A DNA stretch of 64,000 nucleotides. It comes from Roseburia sp. 1XD42-69 (GTDB lineage Bacteria; Bacillota; Clostridia; Lachnospirales; Lachnospiraceae). The notes under the pieces are model-generated. The model ran no database searches. It worked only from the letters and a program-made list of their open reading frames with translations, and was not told where the DNA came from. Position numbers and translations under genes: made by a program. The stretch lies in NCBI RefSeq assembly GCF_003612565.1, contig NZ_RAZG01000003.1, positions 100,900-164,899 on the forward strand, read 5' to 3'. Position 1 is the stretch's first letter; the number at the start of each line of letters is the position of its first letter. Of the stretch, positions 25,217 to 34,100 are shown in pieces.

Positions 25217-26821
25217 ATGCCAGAGAATGTGCAGAATGTGTTAAATAAAGGAAAAGATTGGTGGACGAAGTTTTCCACGAAACAAAAGACCCTGATTATC
25301 AGTATTACGGCAGCCCTTATGATTGCCCTTGTAATACTGGCAGTGGTTATGAACCAGCCGAAGATGGTGATTCTGGCGGAATGTGAAAATACGAAACAGG
25401 CATCGGAAGTGAAAAATCTTTTGGATGGGGAAGGTATTAAATTCAAACTTTCTTCCGACGGTTTGACTTTCCAGGTGAAAGAAAAAGATGAGGCAAACGC
25501 CTCCATCCTTTTGGGGTCCAATGAAATCCCCACCACAGGCTACAGTCTGGACAAAGTTTTTGACGGCAGTTTCAGCACAACGGAGTCTGACAAGAAGAAA
25601 AAATACCAGCTCTATCTGGAGGACAAGTTTAAGAGCCAGCTGGAAACCATTTCCAGTGTGGAGGAGGCGTCGGTTTCCCTCTCCATCCCGGAGGAGGACG
25701 GAACCATTATCTCCATGAACCAGGAGACATACGCCAGCGTTATTTTGACTTTGAACAATGAGATGGATGATGAGCAGGCTGTGGGAATTGCAAAATTTAT
25801 CGCCACAGAGGTGGGGAATGATTCCACGGACAATATTTTAATTATTGACGGCAGCGGAAACGTGCTTTTCTCCGGGGGGGATACCAATTCCACCGTGGGC
25901 AATGCCAACTCTCAGCTCTCTGTAAAGAACAAGGCGGAGAACATGGTAAAAGGCCAGGTGAAAAGCGTTGTCCTTGGAACAGAGGTATATGACAACGTGG
26001 AAGTGGGCTTGAACCTGAATATGAATTTTGATACAGAGGAGTACATGAGCCACCGCTATTCCGTGGAGGAAGGCCAGGAACAGGGGTATTTGGACAGCGA
26101 ATCTGTTTTTGAATCAGAAGCCACAGGAGGCGAGGCGGGAGTGCCGGGCACCACGGCCAATGATGACCCTACATATGTAATGCCAGACGGCGAGACTACT
26201 TCCTCCTCCGTTTCGGAGCGGAAGAGCAAATATCTTCCTAACGAGGAAATTACAAAGAGAAACAGTGAGGGTTCCAGTGTGGATTACGCCAATTCTTCTA
26301 TTTCCGTAGTGGCGACTTCCTATGTGGTGTATGACGAAAGGGCGTTAAAGGCTGACGGTACACTGGACAATATGACTTTTGACGAGTTTGTGGCACAAAA
26401 CAGCGACAGGGTAAAGACCACGGTTGACCAGGATTTTTACAATGCGGTGGCAAATGCAACGGGAATTCCGGCGGAAAATATTACATTTATCGCCTATGAT
26501 GTGCCATTTTTCAAATATGCATCCCCAGGTGGAAGGGAGCTTGCAGATTACCTTCAGATTGTTTTGGCTGTGCTGATTTTTGGCCTTCTTGGCTTTGTAG
26601 TGTTTAAAAGCACAAGGAAACAGCAGGAGGAAGTTATGGAGCCGGAGCTTTCTGTGGAGAGTTTGTTAGAGACTACCAAAGAGGCGGCGCAGGACAGCCT
26701 GGAAGATATTGGGTTTAGCGAGAAATCTGAGACTCGTATATTGATTGAAAAATTTGTGGAAGAAAATCCAGAAGCAGCAGCTACCTTATTGCGTAACTGG
26801 CTGAATGAGGAGTGGGAGTAG
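25217..26821 (+). CDS. fliF: Flagellar MS-ring protein FliF
   Basis: A 534-residue MS-ring protein. It has an N-terminal membrane helix near residues 25-45, ring-building motifs beginning 'PKMVILAECENTKQASEVKNL', a periplasmic-side variable region rich in Ser, Thr and Glu (about 290-340), a second membrane helix near 440-460 and a cytoplasmic tail ending 'LRNWLNEEWE' that binds FliG. It forms the housing of the export gate and the base of the rotor. Length and domain order are normal. Confidence 0.96.
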   Translation: MPENVQNVLNKGKDWWTKFSTKQKTLIISITAALMIALVILAVVMNQPKMVILAECENTKQASEVKNLLDGEGIKFKLSSDGLTFQVKEKDEANASILLGSNEIPTTGYSLDKVFDGSFSTTESDKKKKYQLYLEDKFKSQLETISSVEEASVSLSIPEEDGTIISMNQETYASVILTLNNEMDDEQAVGIAKFIATEVGNDSTDNILIIDGSGNVLFSGGDTNSTVGNANSQLSVKNKAENMVKGQVKSVVLGTEVYDNVEVGLNLNMNFDTEEYMSHRYSVEEGQEQGYLDSESVFESEATGGEAGVPGTTANDDPTYVMPDGETTSSSVSERKSKYLPNEEITKRNSEGSSVDYANSSISVVATSYVVYDERALKADGTLDNMTFDEFVAQNSDRVKTTVDQDFYNAVANATGIPAENITFIAYDVPFFKYASPGGRELADYLQIVLAVLIFGLLGFVVFKSTRKQQEEVMEPELSVESLLETTKEAAQDSLEDIGFSEKSETRILIEKFVEENPEAAATLLRNWLNEEWE

Positions 26822-26825
26822 TGTT

Positions 26826-27836
26826 ATGGCAGACAAAGAAGATTTTAGCGGTGTTCAGAAGGCGGCTATCTTATTAATTGCCCTGGGGCCGGAGAGGTCC
26901 GCAGATATTTTTAAACATTTAAAAGAAGATGAGATTGAGGAACTCACTCTGGAGATTGCAAATACCAGAAGCGTGTCCCCTCAGGTGAAGGACGCTGTAC
27001 TGGAAGAGTTTTACCAGGTCTGCCTGGCACAGCAGTATATCGCAGAGGGCGGTATCGGCTACGCTAAGGAGCTTTTGGATAAGGCTCTCGGAAACGAGAA
27101 AGCCCAGGAGGTTATCTCCAAGCTCACCGCTTCCCTGCAGGTTCGTCCTTTTGAGTTTGTGCGAAAGACCGATCCAAGCCAGGTTTTAAACTTTATACAG
27201 GATGAGCATCCACAGACAATAGCTATGATTTTGTCTTATCTCACACCGGCCCAGGCGGCTATGATTGTGGGAGCCCTGGCTCCGGAGACCCAGGCGGATG
27301 TGGCTAAGAGGATTGCAACTATGGACCGTACATCCCCGGATGTGATTAAAGAGGTGGAGCGCGTATTGGAGAGAAAACTATCTTCCCTTATCAACCAGGA
27401 TTACACTATCGTGGGCGGTGTGGACGCTATCGTAAACATTTTGAATACTGTAGACCGTTCCACAGAAAAACATATTATGGAATCTCTGGAAATCGAAGAA
27501 CCGGAATTGGCAGACGAAATCCGCAAGAAGATGTTCGTATTCGAAGATATTCTGCTGCTTGACGACCGTGCCATCCAGCGTGTTCTCCGTGACGTGGACA
27601 ACAATGACTTGTCCATCGCATTGAAGGGATCCAATGAGGAAGTTCAGAACGCAATCTTTAAGAACCTTTCCAAGCGTCTTGCCGCAATGATTAAGGAGGA
27701 CATGGAGTTTATGGGACCTGTCCGTATGAAAGACGTGGAGGAGGCACAGCAGAAGATTGTAGGTGTTATCCGTAAATTAGAGGATTCTGCAGAGATTGTA
27801 ATCTCCAGAGGCGGAGGTGACGAGATCGTTGTCTAA
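26826..27836 (+). CDS. fliG: Flagellar motor switch protein FliG
   Basis: A 336-residue rotor protein. It has FliG_N ('AAILLIALGPERSADIFKHL'), a middle domain with the FliM-binding 'EHPQTIAMILSYL', and a C-terminal domain whose charged torque helix carries 'DDRAIQRVLRDVDNNDLSIALK'. It couples the stator to rotation. ATG 26826 is the likely start, four bases after the fliF stop; an upstream in-frame codon at 26805 would overlap fliF. The end overlaps the ribosome site of fliH. Confidence 0.96.
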   Translation: MADKEDFSGVQKAAILLIALGPERSADIFKHLKEDEIEELTLEIANTRSVSPQVKDAVLEEFYQVCLAQQYIAEGGIGYAKELLDKALGNEKAQEVISKLTASLQVRPFEFVRKTDPSQVLNFIQDEHPQTIAMILSYLTPAQAAMIVGALAPETQADVAKRIATMDRTSPDVIKEVERVLERKLSSLINQDYTIVGGVDAIVNILNTVDRSTEKHIMESLEIEEPELADEIRKKMFVFEDILLLDDRAIQRVLRDVDNNDLSIALKGSNEEVQNAIFKNLSKRLAAMIKEDMEFMGPVRMKDVEEAQQKIVGVIRKLEDSAEIVISRGGGDEIVV

Positions 27837-28635
27837 TTTATTTAAGCAGTATAACGTTGTGGAGGAGCATTCGGACGTGCGGATGATGGACTACAACGCT
27901 ATGGCACAGGAGAAGCTGAAAAAGCTGGCGGCAAAACAGAAAAGTGAATTTGCTCCCCTGGGAGGAGACGGATTTCAGAGCCTGGATTCCATCGTGCCCC
28001 AGGAGCCTGTGAAAACTCCTGAAGAGGTATTGCAGGAGGCAAAGGACGAGGCGGATAAGATTTTAAAGGATGCCAGAAAAAGGTCCGATGATATGTTAAA
28101 CGAAGCCTACCGCCAGTCGGAGGAGATAAAGATTACGGCCAGGGAAGAGGGCCATGAGGAGGGCTATCGGGAAGGCAGCGAAGAGGCCCGCCGGGAACTG
28201 GAAGAGGAATACGGGAAAAAGCAGGCAGAACTTGAGGAGCACAAGTTATCCCTTCAGGCGGATTACAACCGGGAGATGAAGGAGCTGGAGCCCATGCTTT
28301 TAAACACCATTATAACCGTGGTGGAAAAAGTATTTCATATCCAGTTTTCCGATAAAAAAGATATTCTTCTCTATCTGGTGGAAAATGCAGTGATGAATAT
28401 TGAGGGCTGCAAATCTTTCCGCATCCGGGTGGGGGAGGAACAGAGAGTCTTTTTGGAGAGGCGTAAGGAAGAGATTTTGGAACAGGTGGGCCATGACATA
28501 ACCCTTGAGTTCCTGTCGGATTCCTCTTTCCAGGAGGATCAGTGTGTCATTGAGACAGATACAGGTATCTTTGACTGTGGGACAGGGGTACAGTTGGAAA
28601 ATCTTGTGAGAGATATAAAAGCATTAATTTCGTGA
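27829..28635 (+). CDS. fliH: Flagellar assembly protein FliH
   Basis: A 268-residue regulator of the export ATPase FliI. The middle is a charged coiled coil (residues about 60-150) including 'AREEGHEEGYREGSEEARRE', an A/GxxxG-like repeat typical of FliH. The C-terminal half carries the conserved 'NTIITVVEKVFHIQF' domain. The TTG at 27829 is taken as start: a perfect GGAGGTGA (27813-27820) sits eight bases before it, whereas the in-frame GTG at 27817 lies within that site. The beginning overlaps the end of fliG, giving coupled translation. Confidence 0.88.
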   Translation: MSNLFKQYNVVEEHSDVRMMDYNAMAQEKLKKLAAKQKSEFAPLGGDGFQSLDSIVPQEPVKTPEEVLQEAKDEADKILKDARKRSDDMLNEAYRQSEEIKITAREEGHEEGYREGSEEARRELEEEYGKKQAELEEHKLSLQADYNREMKELEPMLLNTIITVVEKVFHIQFSDKKDILLYLVENAVMNIEGCKSFRIRVGEEQRVFLERRKEEILEQVGHDITLEFLSDSSFQEDQCVIETDTGIFDCGTGVQLENLVRDIKALIS

Positions 28636-28637
28636 GG

Positions 28638-29957
28638 ATGAGCAGCGTGGCATATAATTTTGATAAATATTTACAATTAACAGAGCGCACCTATTTTAAG
28701 CGTATGGGGAAAGTTGTAAAAATTGTGGGGCTGACCATTGAGTCTGTGGGCCCGGATGCAAAGCTGAATGATTTGTGCCGCATTATAATAGACGAGGGAA
28801 AAAACCTTTCTGTAATGGCAGAGGTAGTGGGGTTTCGTGACAGCAGACTGCTGCTGATGCCTTTCGAAAGTGTGGAAGGCTTGGGCGTAGGATGTACTGT
28901 AGAAAATACGGGACATCCTTTGTCTGTTTCAGTGGGAGACGACCTTTTAGGCCATCTCTTAGACGGAATCGGAAGATTTGCGGACGGGGAGCTTTCAGGG
29001 GCAAAGATGGAATACCCGGTGGAAGCTTCCCCTCCGGACCCTATGGAGCGCCAGATTATCGACGAGGTGCTCCCTTTAGGGGTAAAGGCAGTGGACGGCC
29101 TGATAACCGTGGGCAAGGGACAGCGTATCGGCATTATGGCAGGCTCCGGTGTGGGAAAAAGTACCCTTATGGGAATGTTTGCCAGAAATACCAAAGCCGA
29201 TATTAATGTGATAGCCCTGATTGGGGAGCGGGGCCGTGAGGTCCGGGAATTTATAGAGCGGGATTTGGGGGAAGAGGGAATGAAACGTTCCGTGGTGGTG
29301 GTAGCCACCTCCGACAAGCCTGCTTTAATCCGAAATAAGGCGGCGAAGACAGCCACCGCTATTGCAGAGTATTACAGGGACCAGGGAAAGGACGTACTTC
29401 TTATGATGGATTCCCTGACACGTTTTTCCATGGCTCAAAGAGAGATTGGCCTTGCCTCCGGTGAGCCTCCGGTCACCAGGGGATATCCTCCCAGCGTGTA
29501 CTCGGAAATGCCGAAACTTTTAGAGCGGGCAGGCAATTCAGACAAGGGAAGCATCACAGGACTTTACACCGTTTTGGTGGACGGGGATGATATGAACGAA
29601 CCTATAGCGGACACAGCCAGAAGTATCTTGGACGGCCATATCGTGCTTTCCAGAAGGCTGGGACATAAGAACCACTATCCCGCCATAGACGTGCTTCAAA
29701 GCATATCCCGAGTTATGAGCAGTATTGCAGAAAAAGAGCATAAAGCCGCTGCAGGCAGGCTTCGGAATGTGCTTGCCACATACAGCGAGGCGGAGGATTT
29801 GATTAATATCGGAGCTTACAAGAAAGGTTCCAATTCTGAAATTGATTTTGCAGTGTCGAAAATAGGGGCTGTGAATCAGTTTTTACAGCAGGATGTTATG
29901 GAAAAATTTGGATTTGAAGAAGAAGAGCAGATGTTGAGAGCATTGTTTGCGGAGTAA
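28638..29957 (+). CDS. fliI: Flagellum-specific ATPase FliI
   Basis: A 439-residue F1-beta-like ATPase that energises flagellar export. Walker A is AGSGVGKSTLMG, Walker B 'VLLMMDSLTRFSMAQREI', with the specific 'GEPPVTRGYPPSVYSEMP' segment after it. The start is uncertain between GTG 28632, ATG 28638 and GTG 28647; GAGGA at 28634 favours 28647, but the reading frame is the same. It overlaps or abuts the fliH stop. Confidence 0.95.
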   Translation: MSSVAYNFDKYLQLTERTYFKRMGKVVKIVGLTIESVGPDAKLNDLCRIIIDEGKNLSVMAEVVGFRDSRLLLMPFESVEGLGVGCTVENTGHPLSVSVGDDLLGHLLDGIGRFADGELSGAKMEYPVEASPPDPMERQIIDEVLPLGVKAVDGLITVGKGQRIGIMAGSGVGKSTLMGMFARNTKADINVIALIGERGREVREFIERDLGEEGMKRSVVVVATSDKPALIRNKAAKTATAIAEYYRDQGKDVLLMMDSLTRFSMAQREIGLASGEPPVTRGYPPSVYSEMPKLLERAGNSDKGSITGLYTVLVDGDDMNEPIADTARSILDGHIVLSRRLGHKNHYPAIDVLQSISRVMSSIAEKEHKAAAGRLRNVLATYSEAEDLINIGAYKKGSNSEIDFAVSKIGAVNQFLQQDVMEKFGFEEEEQMLRALFAE

Positions 29958-29960
29958 AAA

Positions 29961-30413
29961 ATGGCAAAGTTTAAATACAAATTGCAGAGCGTTTTGGAAA
30001 TTAAAGAAAAGCTGGAAAGCCAGGAAAAAATTGCATACGGCCTTGCAACGGCAAAAGTGCTGGAGGAGCAGGAAAAGCTTCACGGGCTGATGCTCCAGAA
30101 AGCAGAGTATGACAAGCGGGCCAGGGATTTGGTTAAGGGAGATATCGACCTTTTGGAAATAAAGTTCTGCAGAAATGCGGTGGATACCATGAAAGCCAGA
30201 ATCCGAGGGCAGATGATAGAGCTGCACCGAGCCCAAAAACAGCAGGAACTCGCCAGACAAAGGTTAAATAATGTGATGATTGAGCGCAAGACCTATGAGA
30301 AACTCCGGGAAAAGAAAATGGATGAATTTAAGCAGGAACTGCTTTTGGAAGAGAAAAAAGAAATCGACGAGCTGGTAAGCTATACCTTTAACCAGGAGGA
30401 AGAACAGGTGTAG
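29961..30413 (+). CDS. fliJ: Flagellar export protein FliJ
   Basis: A 150-residue coiled-coil protein starting 'KFKYKLQSVLEIKEKLESQEK', the standard FliJ N-terminus, followed by continuous heptads to the C-terminus. FliJ forms the stalk of the FliI ring, analogous to the gamma subunit of F1, and escorts chaperones. It starts three bases after fliI. Confidence 0.9.
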   Translation: MAKFKYKLQSVLEIKEKLESQEKIAYGLATAKVLEEQEKLHGLMLQKAEYDKRARDLVKGDIDLLEIKFCRNAVDTMKARIRGQMIELHRAQKQQELARQRLNNVMIERKTYEKLREKKMDEFKQELLLEEKKEIDELVSYTFNQEEEQV

Positions 30414-30450
30414 GCTTTGAGCCAATAAAGATGACAGGTGGTGTGAGTAA

Positions 30451-31374
30451 ATGGCAGACGAAAAAAACGTAATGTCAGACGAAAATGGAAATGTAGATGC
30501 GAAAGCCGCAAAAAAAGCGGCCAAGGAAGCCAAGAAAGCAGAAAAACTGCAAAAAGAACAGGAGAAGCGCAGAAAAAAAATGGAAAAGGCCGGCATGGAC
30601 CCGGAATCCATTAAAAGAGCCCTGGACAATCCCGATTACGAGGAGGAGAGCGGCGGCAGCCGTCTGGCAGTATTTTTTGTAACACTTGTGATTATTGCCG
30701 TTTGGCTTGCGATACTGGCTTTGCTGGTGAAAATGGATGTGGGAGGCTTTGGCTCTACCATGCTGAAACCTCTGTTAAAAGACGTCCCCTACATAAATAA
30801 GATTCTGCCGGAAACAGACGAGGTGACAGAATCCTCCACGGAGACCGTGAACACGGAATATCCCTATGCCACATTGGACGAGGCGGTTGCAAGGATTAAA
30901 GAACTGGAAACGCAGCTCCAGGAGGAAAAAAATGCTCTTTCCGCTAGCCAGGGACAGGTGGGGGATTTGCAGGAGCAGTCCAAACAGCTGGAGCAGTATA
31001 AAGCCAATGAGGCGGCTTTTGAACAGCGGAGGCAAAAATTCGATGAGGAGGTTGTGTTTTCCGACAAGGCGCCCGATATAAATGAATATAAGAATTATTA
31101 CGAACAGATAGACCCGGCCAATGCGGAGGCAATTTACAAACGGGTGGTAGAGCAGTTGGAAAACGAGAAGAAAGTGGAAGATTACGTGAGTATGTATTCT
31201 TCTATGAAGCCGAAACAGGCGGCAGCTATCTTCGATACCATGACAAACGATTTGAAACTTGTGGCCAAGATTTTACAGGCCATGGATGTGGAAAGCAGTT
31301 CTAGTATTCTGGGAGCCATGAACACAGAGACAGCGGCTAAGCTGACGAAGCTCATGGAGCCTTCGAATAAATAA
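30451..31374 (+). CDS. MotE/YlxF-like flagellar protein with MgtE N-terminal-like domain
   Basis: A 307-residue protein at the place where Firmicutes carry ylxF. It has a Lys/Ala-rich cytoplasmic N-terminus (1-60), one membrane helix near 70-95, a coiled coil (about 140-195) and a C-terminal MgtE_N-like helical domain with 'MYSSMKPKQAAAIFDTM' and 'VAKILQAMDVESSSSILGAMNTETAAKL'. MotE-type proteins chaperone MotC or act near the stator and rod in other bacteria; here the role is inferred from position and domain. Confidence 0.8.
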   Translation: MADEKNVMSDENGNVDAKAAKKAAKEAKKAEKLQKEQEKRRKKMEKAGMDPESIKRALDNPDYEEESGGSRLAVFFVTLVIIAVWLAILALLVKMDVGGFGSTMLKPLLKDVPYINKILPETDEVTESSTETVNTEYPYATLDEAVARIKELETQLQEEKNALSASQGQVGDLQEQSKQLEQYKANEAAFEQRRQKFDEEVVFSDKAPDINEYKNYYEQIDPANAEAIYKRVVEQLENEKKVEDYVSMYSSMKPKQAAAIFDTMTNDLKLVAKILQAMDVESSSSILGAMNTETAAKLTKLMEPSNK

Positions 31375-31397
31375 CAAATAGGAAAGGAGGAAGGAAT

Positions 31398-32870
31398 GTG
31401 GCAGATACCAATATTTCAGGCATTGCAAAAGTAGTACTGCAGGCCAGAGCTGATATGAAAGCCGCAAACCCGGGAAAAGACAAGGAAGGTGTAGATTTTT
31501 CAGCCAGTTTTATGGATATGATGAAAAATCAGGAAAACTTCCAAACCAGTGTGAGCTCTTCCAAAGCTTCCACGGAAAGTATTGCTCCGGTGTCTTCTAA
31601 GGACAATGCGAATGGTTATGATTCCTATACGGCAAAACCAAACAATGTCAGTGTAAAAGAAGAGATAACTCCGGAGAAAATCCAGGAAGAAGGGGCAGAG
31701 GAGTTAGAAGAATTTACAGAAAATGTTTTTGAGACGCTGGAGGAAGAATACCATGTGTCAAAAGAAGACATAGAAGCTGTTTTGGCCAGTCTTGGATTTA
31801 CTGTGACAGATTTGATGGAGCCAAAGAACCTGATGGCCTTTGTCACAGAGCTTACCGGGGAAGATGTGGGAATGCTTTTCTTAAGCGAGAGTTTTCAGAA
31901 TGTTATGCAGGAAATTTCCGTGTTGACAGAGGAGCTTGCACAAAGCCTTGGAATCACAAAAGAGCAGCTTGTGGCATTTACCCAGGCATTGAAAGAGGAT
32001 ATGCCAAAGGCGGAGTTAAACCAGGGGGGTACTGAAATTTCCCAGGAGGTTTTAACGGTGCCTAATGAGGAAAATCAGCCTGTGGATGAAAAAAATGTCC
32101 AGACCAATATGGCAGTCCAAAATACTGCCGGAGAAAAGCCTGTTGCCAATGAAGTGCAGCCTGTGGAGGAGGCAGAGGAAACAGAGGAAAGCCAGCCGGT
32201 GTTCCATACCCCGGAGACTGAGGGGGAAGAGGAGCAGGAAACTTTCCAGGATGGCAGAAATGAAAATTCCTTTGAACAGGGAAAAAGCAGCAAGACACAG
32301 CAGGATACGTCCCATGTACAGGGAACAAATATCCAGAATAACAAGGTGGAAGAATTTGCGGTTCCAAAGGATCCTGTTATTACCCCTTACACCAGCCAGG
32401 TAAATGTGGCAGACATTATCGAGCAGATTGCAAACCATGTAAAAATTAGTTTTTCCTTAGAGGGGACTACAATGGAAATGCAGCTCAACCCGGAAAATTT
32501 AGGTAAAATTTACCTGAATATTTCGGAAAAAGAAGGAGTCATCCGTGCTCAGCTTGCAGCCCAGAACGAAGTGGTGAAAGAAGCTTTAGAAACCCAGATG
32601 GTGGAACTTCGCCAGAACTTAAACCAACAGGGCATTAAAGTGGATGCCATTGAGGTTACTGTTGCCACCCACGAGTTTGAACAAAACTTAGATGGGCAGG
32701 CGAAACAGGAAGAGCAGGCAGGAGAACAGATGGAGCAAAACCAGAAAAAAGCAAGACGCAGCCTGAATCTAAACGACTTAGACGGATTGTCCGGATTGAT
32801 GTCGGAGGAGGAAGAGCTAGTGGCAAAAATCATGCGGGACAACGGCAACCAGGTTGACCTTACCGTATAG
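31398..32870 (+). CDS. fliK: Flagellar hook-length control protein FliK
   Basis: A 490-residue protein. The N-terminal ~330 residues are low-complexity, rich in Glu, Gln, Ser and Thr, as in the ruler part of FliK. The C-terminal Flg_hook domain has 'TTMEMQLNPENLGKIYLNIS' and continues to 'LRQNLNQQGIKVDAIEV', the core that switches export specificity in FlhB. The GTG start follows GGAGGAAGG. It lies directly before flgD. Confidence 0.92.
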   Translation: MADTNISGIAKVVLQARADMKAANPGKDKEGVDFSASFMDMMKNQENFQTSVSSSKASTESIAPVSSKDNANGYDSYTAKPNNVSVKEEITPEKIQEEGAEELEEFTENVFETLEEEYHVSKEDIEAVLASLGFTVTDLMEPKNLMAFVTELTGEDVGMLFLSESFQNVMQEISVLTEELAQSLGITKEQLVAFTQALKEDMPKAELNQGGTEISQEVLTVPNEENQPVDEKNVQTNMAVQNTAGEKPVANEVQPVEEAEETEESQPVFHTPETEGEEEQETFQDGRNENSFEQGKSSKTQQDTSHVQGTNIQNNKVEEFAVPKDPVITPYTSQVNVADIIEQIANHVKISFSLEGTTMEMQLNPENLGKIYLNISEKEGVIRAQLAAQNEVVKEALETQMVELRQNLNQQGIKVDAIEVTVATHEFEQNLDGQAKQEEQAGEQMEQNQKKARRSLNLNDLDGLSGLMSEEEELVAKIMRDNGNQVDLTV

Positions 32871-32884
32871 GAAAGGAGAAATAT

Positions 32885-33601
32885 ATGGCATTAACAACGG
32901 TACCCATTGAAAATGGTAAAGTAAAGGAAACGGAAACTCCGGAAAAAAAGACGGATGCGGCCAGCAAAAGTAAATCCGGTTTGGACAAAGAAGCCTTTTT
33001 GCAGCTTTTAATTGCCCAGATGCAGTACCAGGATCCCTTAGAGCCAATGGACAATACAGAGTATATCGCCCAGCTTGCAACATTTTCACAGCTGGAGGCA
33101 ACCCAGAACTTAGCCGACACTGTCAATAACGATTTTGCCAACAATCTTGTGGGCAAATATGTTATCTTAAATACAGATGTAGGTACGGTTCACGGGAAAG
33201 TGGATTACGTAATGTATGAAAACGGCAACATCCTTCTGGCGGTAAACGACGGGCTTTATTCCCTGGAAGATTTGGACACTGTGGCAAACGATACATATTA
33301 CGAGGCTGTGGAGATGGCAAACCTCTTTTCAAGCCTTCTTGCAACAATGCCGGATCCAAAAGAGTTTACTTCTGGAAATATTCCAGATTTTGAAAAGATT
33401 AAAAAACTGCTGGAATCCATGAACATTTATCAGCAGAATTTTATTTCCGAGGCGGATGCAAAGAAGTATACGGAACTGCTGGCAGTTTATGAGAAAATAA
33501 AACCCCAGGAACCTTCCAAACCTTCTGAAGATGAGAAACCGGGAGAAGACGGAAGCGGAAGCACAGGCGGTACAACGGATGATGACTTAAAGGATGAATA
33601 G
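32885..33601 (+). CDS. flgD: Flagellar hook-capping protein FlgD
   Basis: A 238-residue hook cap protein. The N-terminal signature reads 'FLQLLIAQMQYQDPLEPMDN' followed by 'EYIAQLATFSQLE', then a region with small beta domains and an acidic Gly/Ser-rich tail. FlgD caps the growing hook and is then replaced. The tail of Pro, Glu, Asp and Gly is longer than in the minimal family members. Confidence 0.93.
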   Translation: MALTTVPIENGKVKETETPEKKTDAASKSKSGLDKEAFLQLLIAQMQYQDPLEPMDNTEYIAQLATFSQLEATQNLADTVNNDFANNLVGKYVILNTDVGTVHGKVDYVMYENGNILLAVNDGLYSLEDLDTVANDTYYEAVEMANLFSSLLATMPDPKEFTSGNIPDFEKIKKLLESMNIYQQNFISEADAKKYTELLAVYEKIKPQEPSKPSEDEKPGEDGSGSTGGTTDDDLKDE

Positions 33602-33618
33602 TCAGAGAGGTGAAGTAT

Positions 33619-34017
33619 ATGGATAAAATCAATAATCGGTTTACATCCATTGAGCAGGTTGCCAGCCAATATATGACGCCTGCAAGAAACAACAGGGAAA
33701 CCTCGGGAGAAAAAAGCGCTTCCTTTCAGGACATTCTGTTAAAAAAGCAGGCGCAGGAAAGCGGGGAATTAAAATTTTCCAAACATGCTTCCCACCGCTT
33801 GGAGGAGAGAAATATCAGCCTGACAGAAGAGCAGAGCGAACGGCTGAAAAGCGGAGTCAAAAAGGCAGATGAAAAGGGCATTCAGGAATCTTTAGTGATG
33901 ATGGATTCCCTGGCTTTTATCGTAAACATTCCCAATAAGACTGTTGTGACAGCAATGGATCAGAGGGAAACAGAAGAAAATGTATTTACAAATATTGACG
34001 GAGCTGTCATTATCTAA
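33619..34017 (+). CDS. TIGR02530-type flagellar operon protein
   Basis: A 132-residue protein of the flagellar-operon family TIGR02530. The conserved part is 'FSKHASHRLEERNISLTEEQ' and then 'GIQESLVMMDSLAFIVNIPNKTVVTAMD'. It is found between flgD and flgE in many Firmicutes and its role is unresolved. ATG 33619 follows AGAGGTGA by five bases; an in-frame GTG at 33610 lies inside that site and is rejected. Confidence 0.85.
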   Translation: MDKINNRFTSIEQVASQYMTPARNNRETSGEKSASFQDILLKKQAQESGELKFSKHASHRLEERNISLTEEQSERLKSGVKKADEKGIQESLVMMDSLAFIVNIPNKTVVTAMDQRETEENVFTNIDGAVII

Positions 34018-34100
34018 CCGCCGGACCTTTGTGGAAGCGGAGGCTTTTGACTGACAGAGAGAGCAGGCAGCCCGTATTTAATTTTAGGAGGTCATTCATT

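Noticed and set aside
28691..29356. 221-codon minus-strand frame inside fliI
   Set aside because: Antisense to the FliI ATPase core; no recognisable motif and Ser/Arg/Pro-rich as expected of a shadow.
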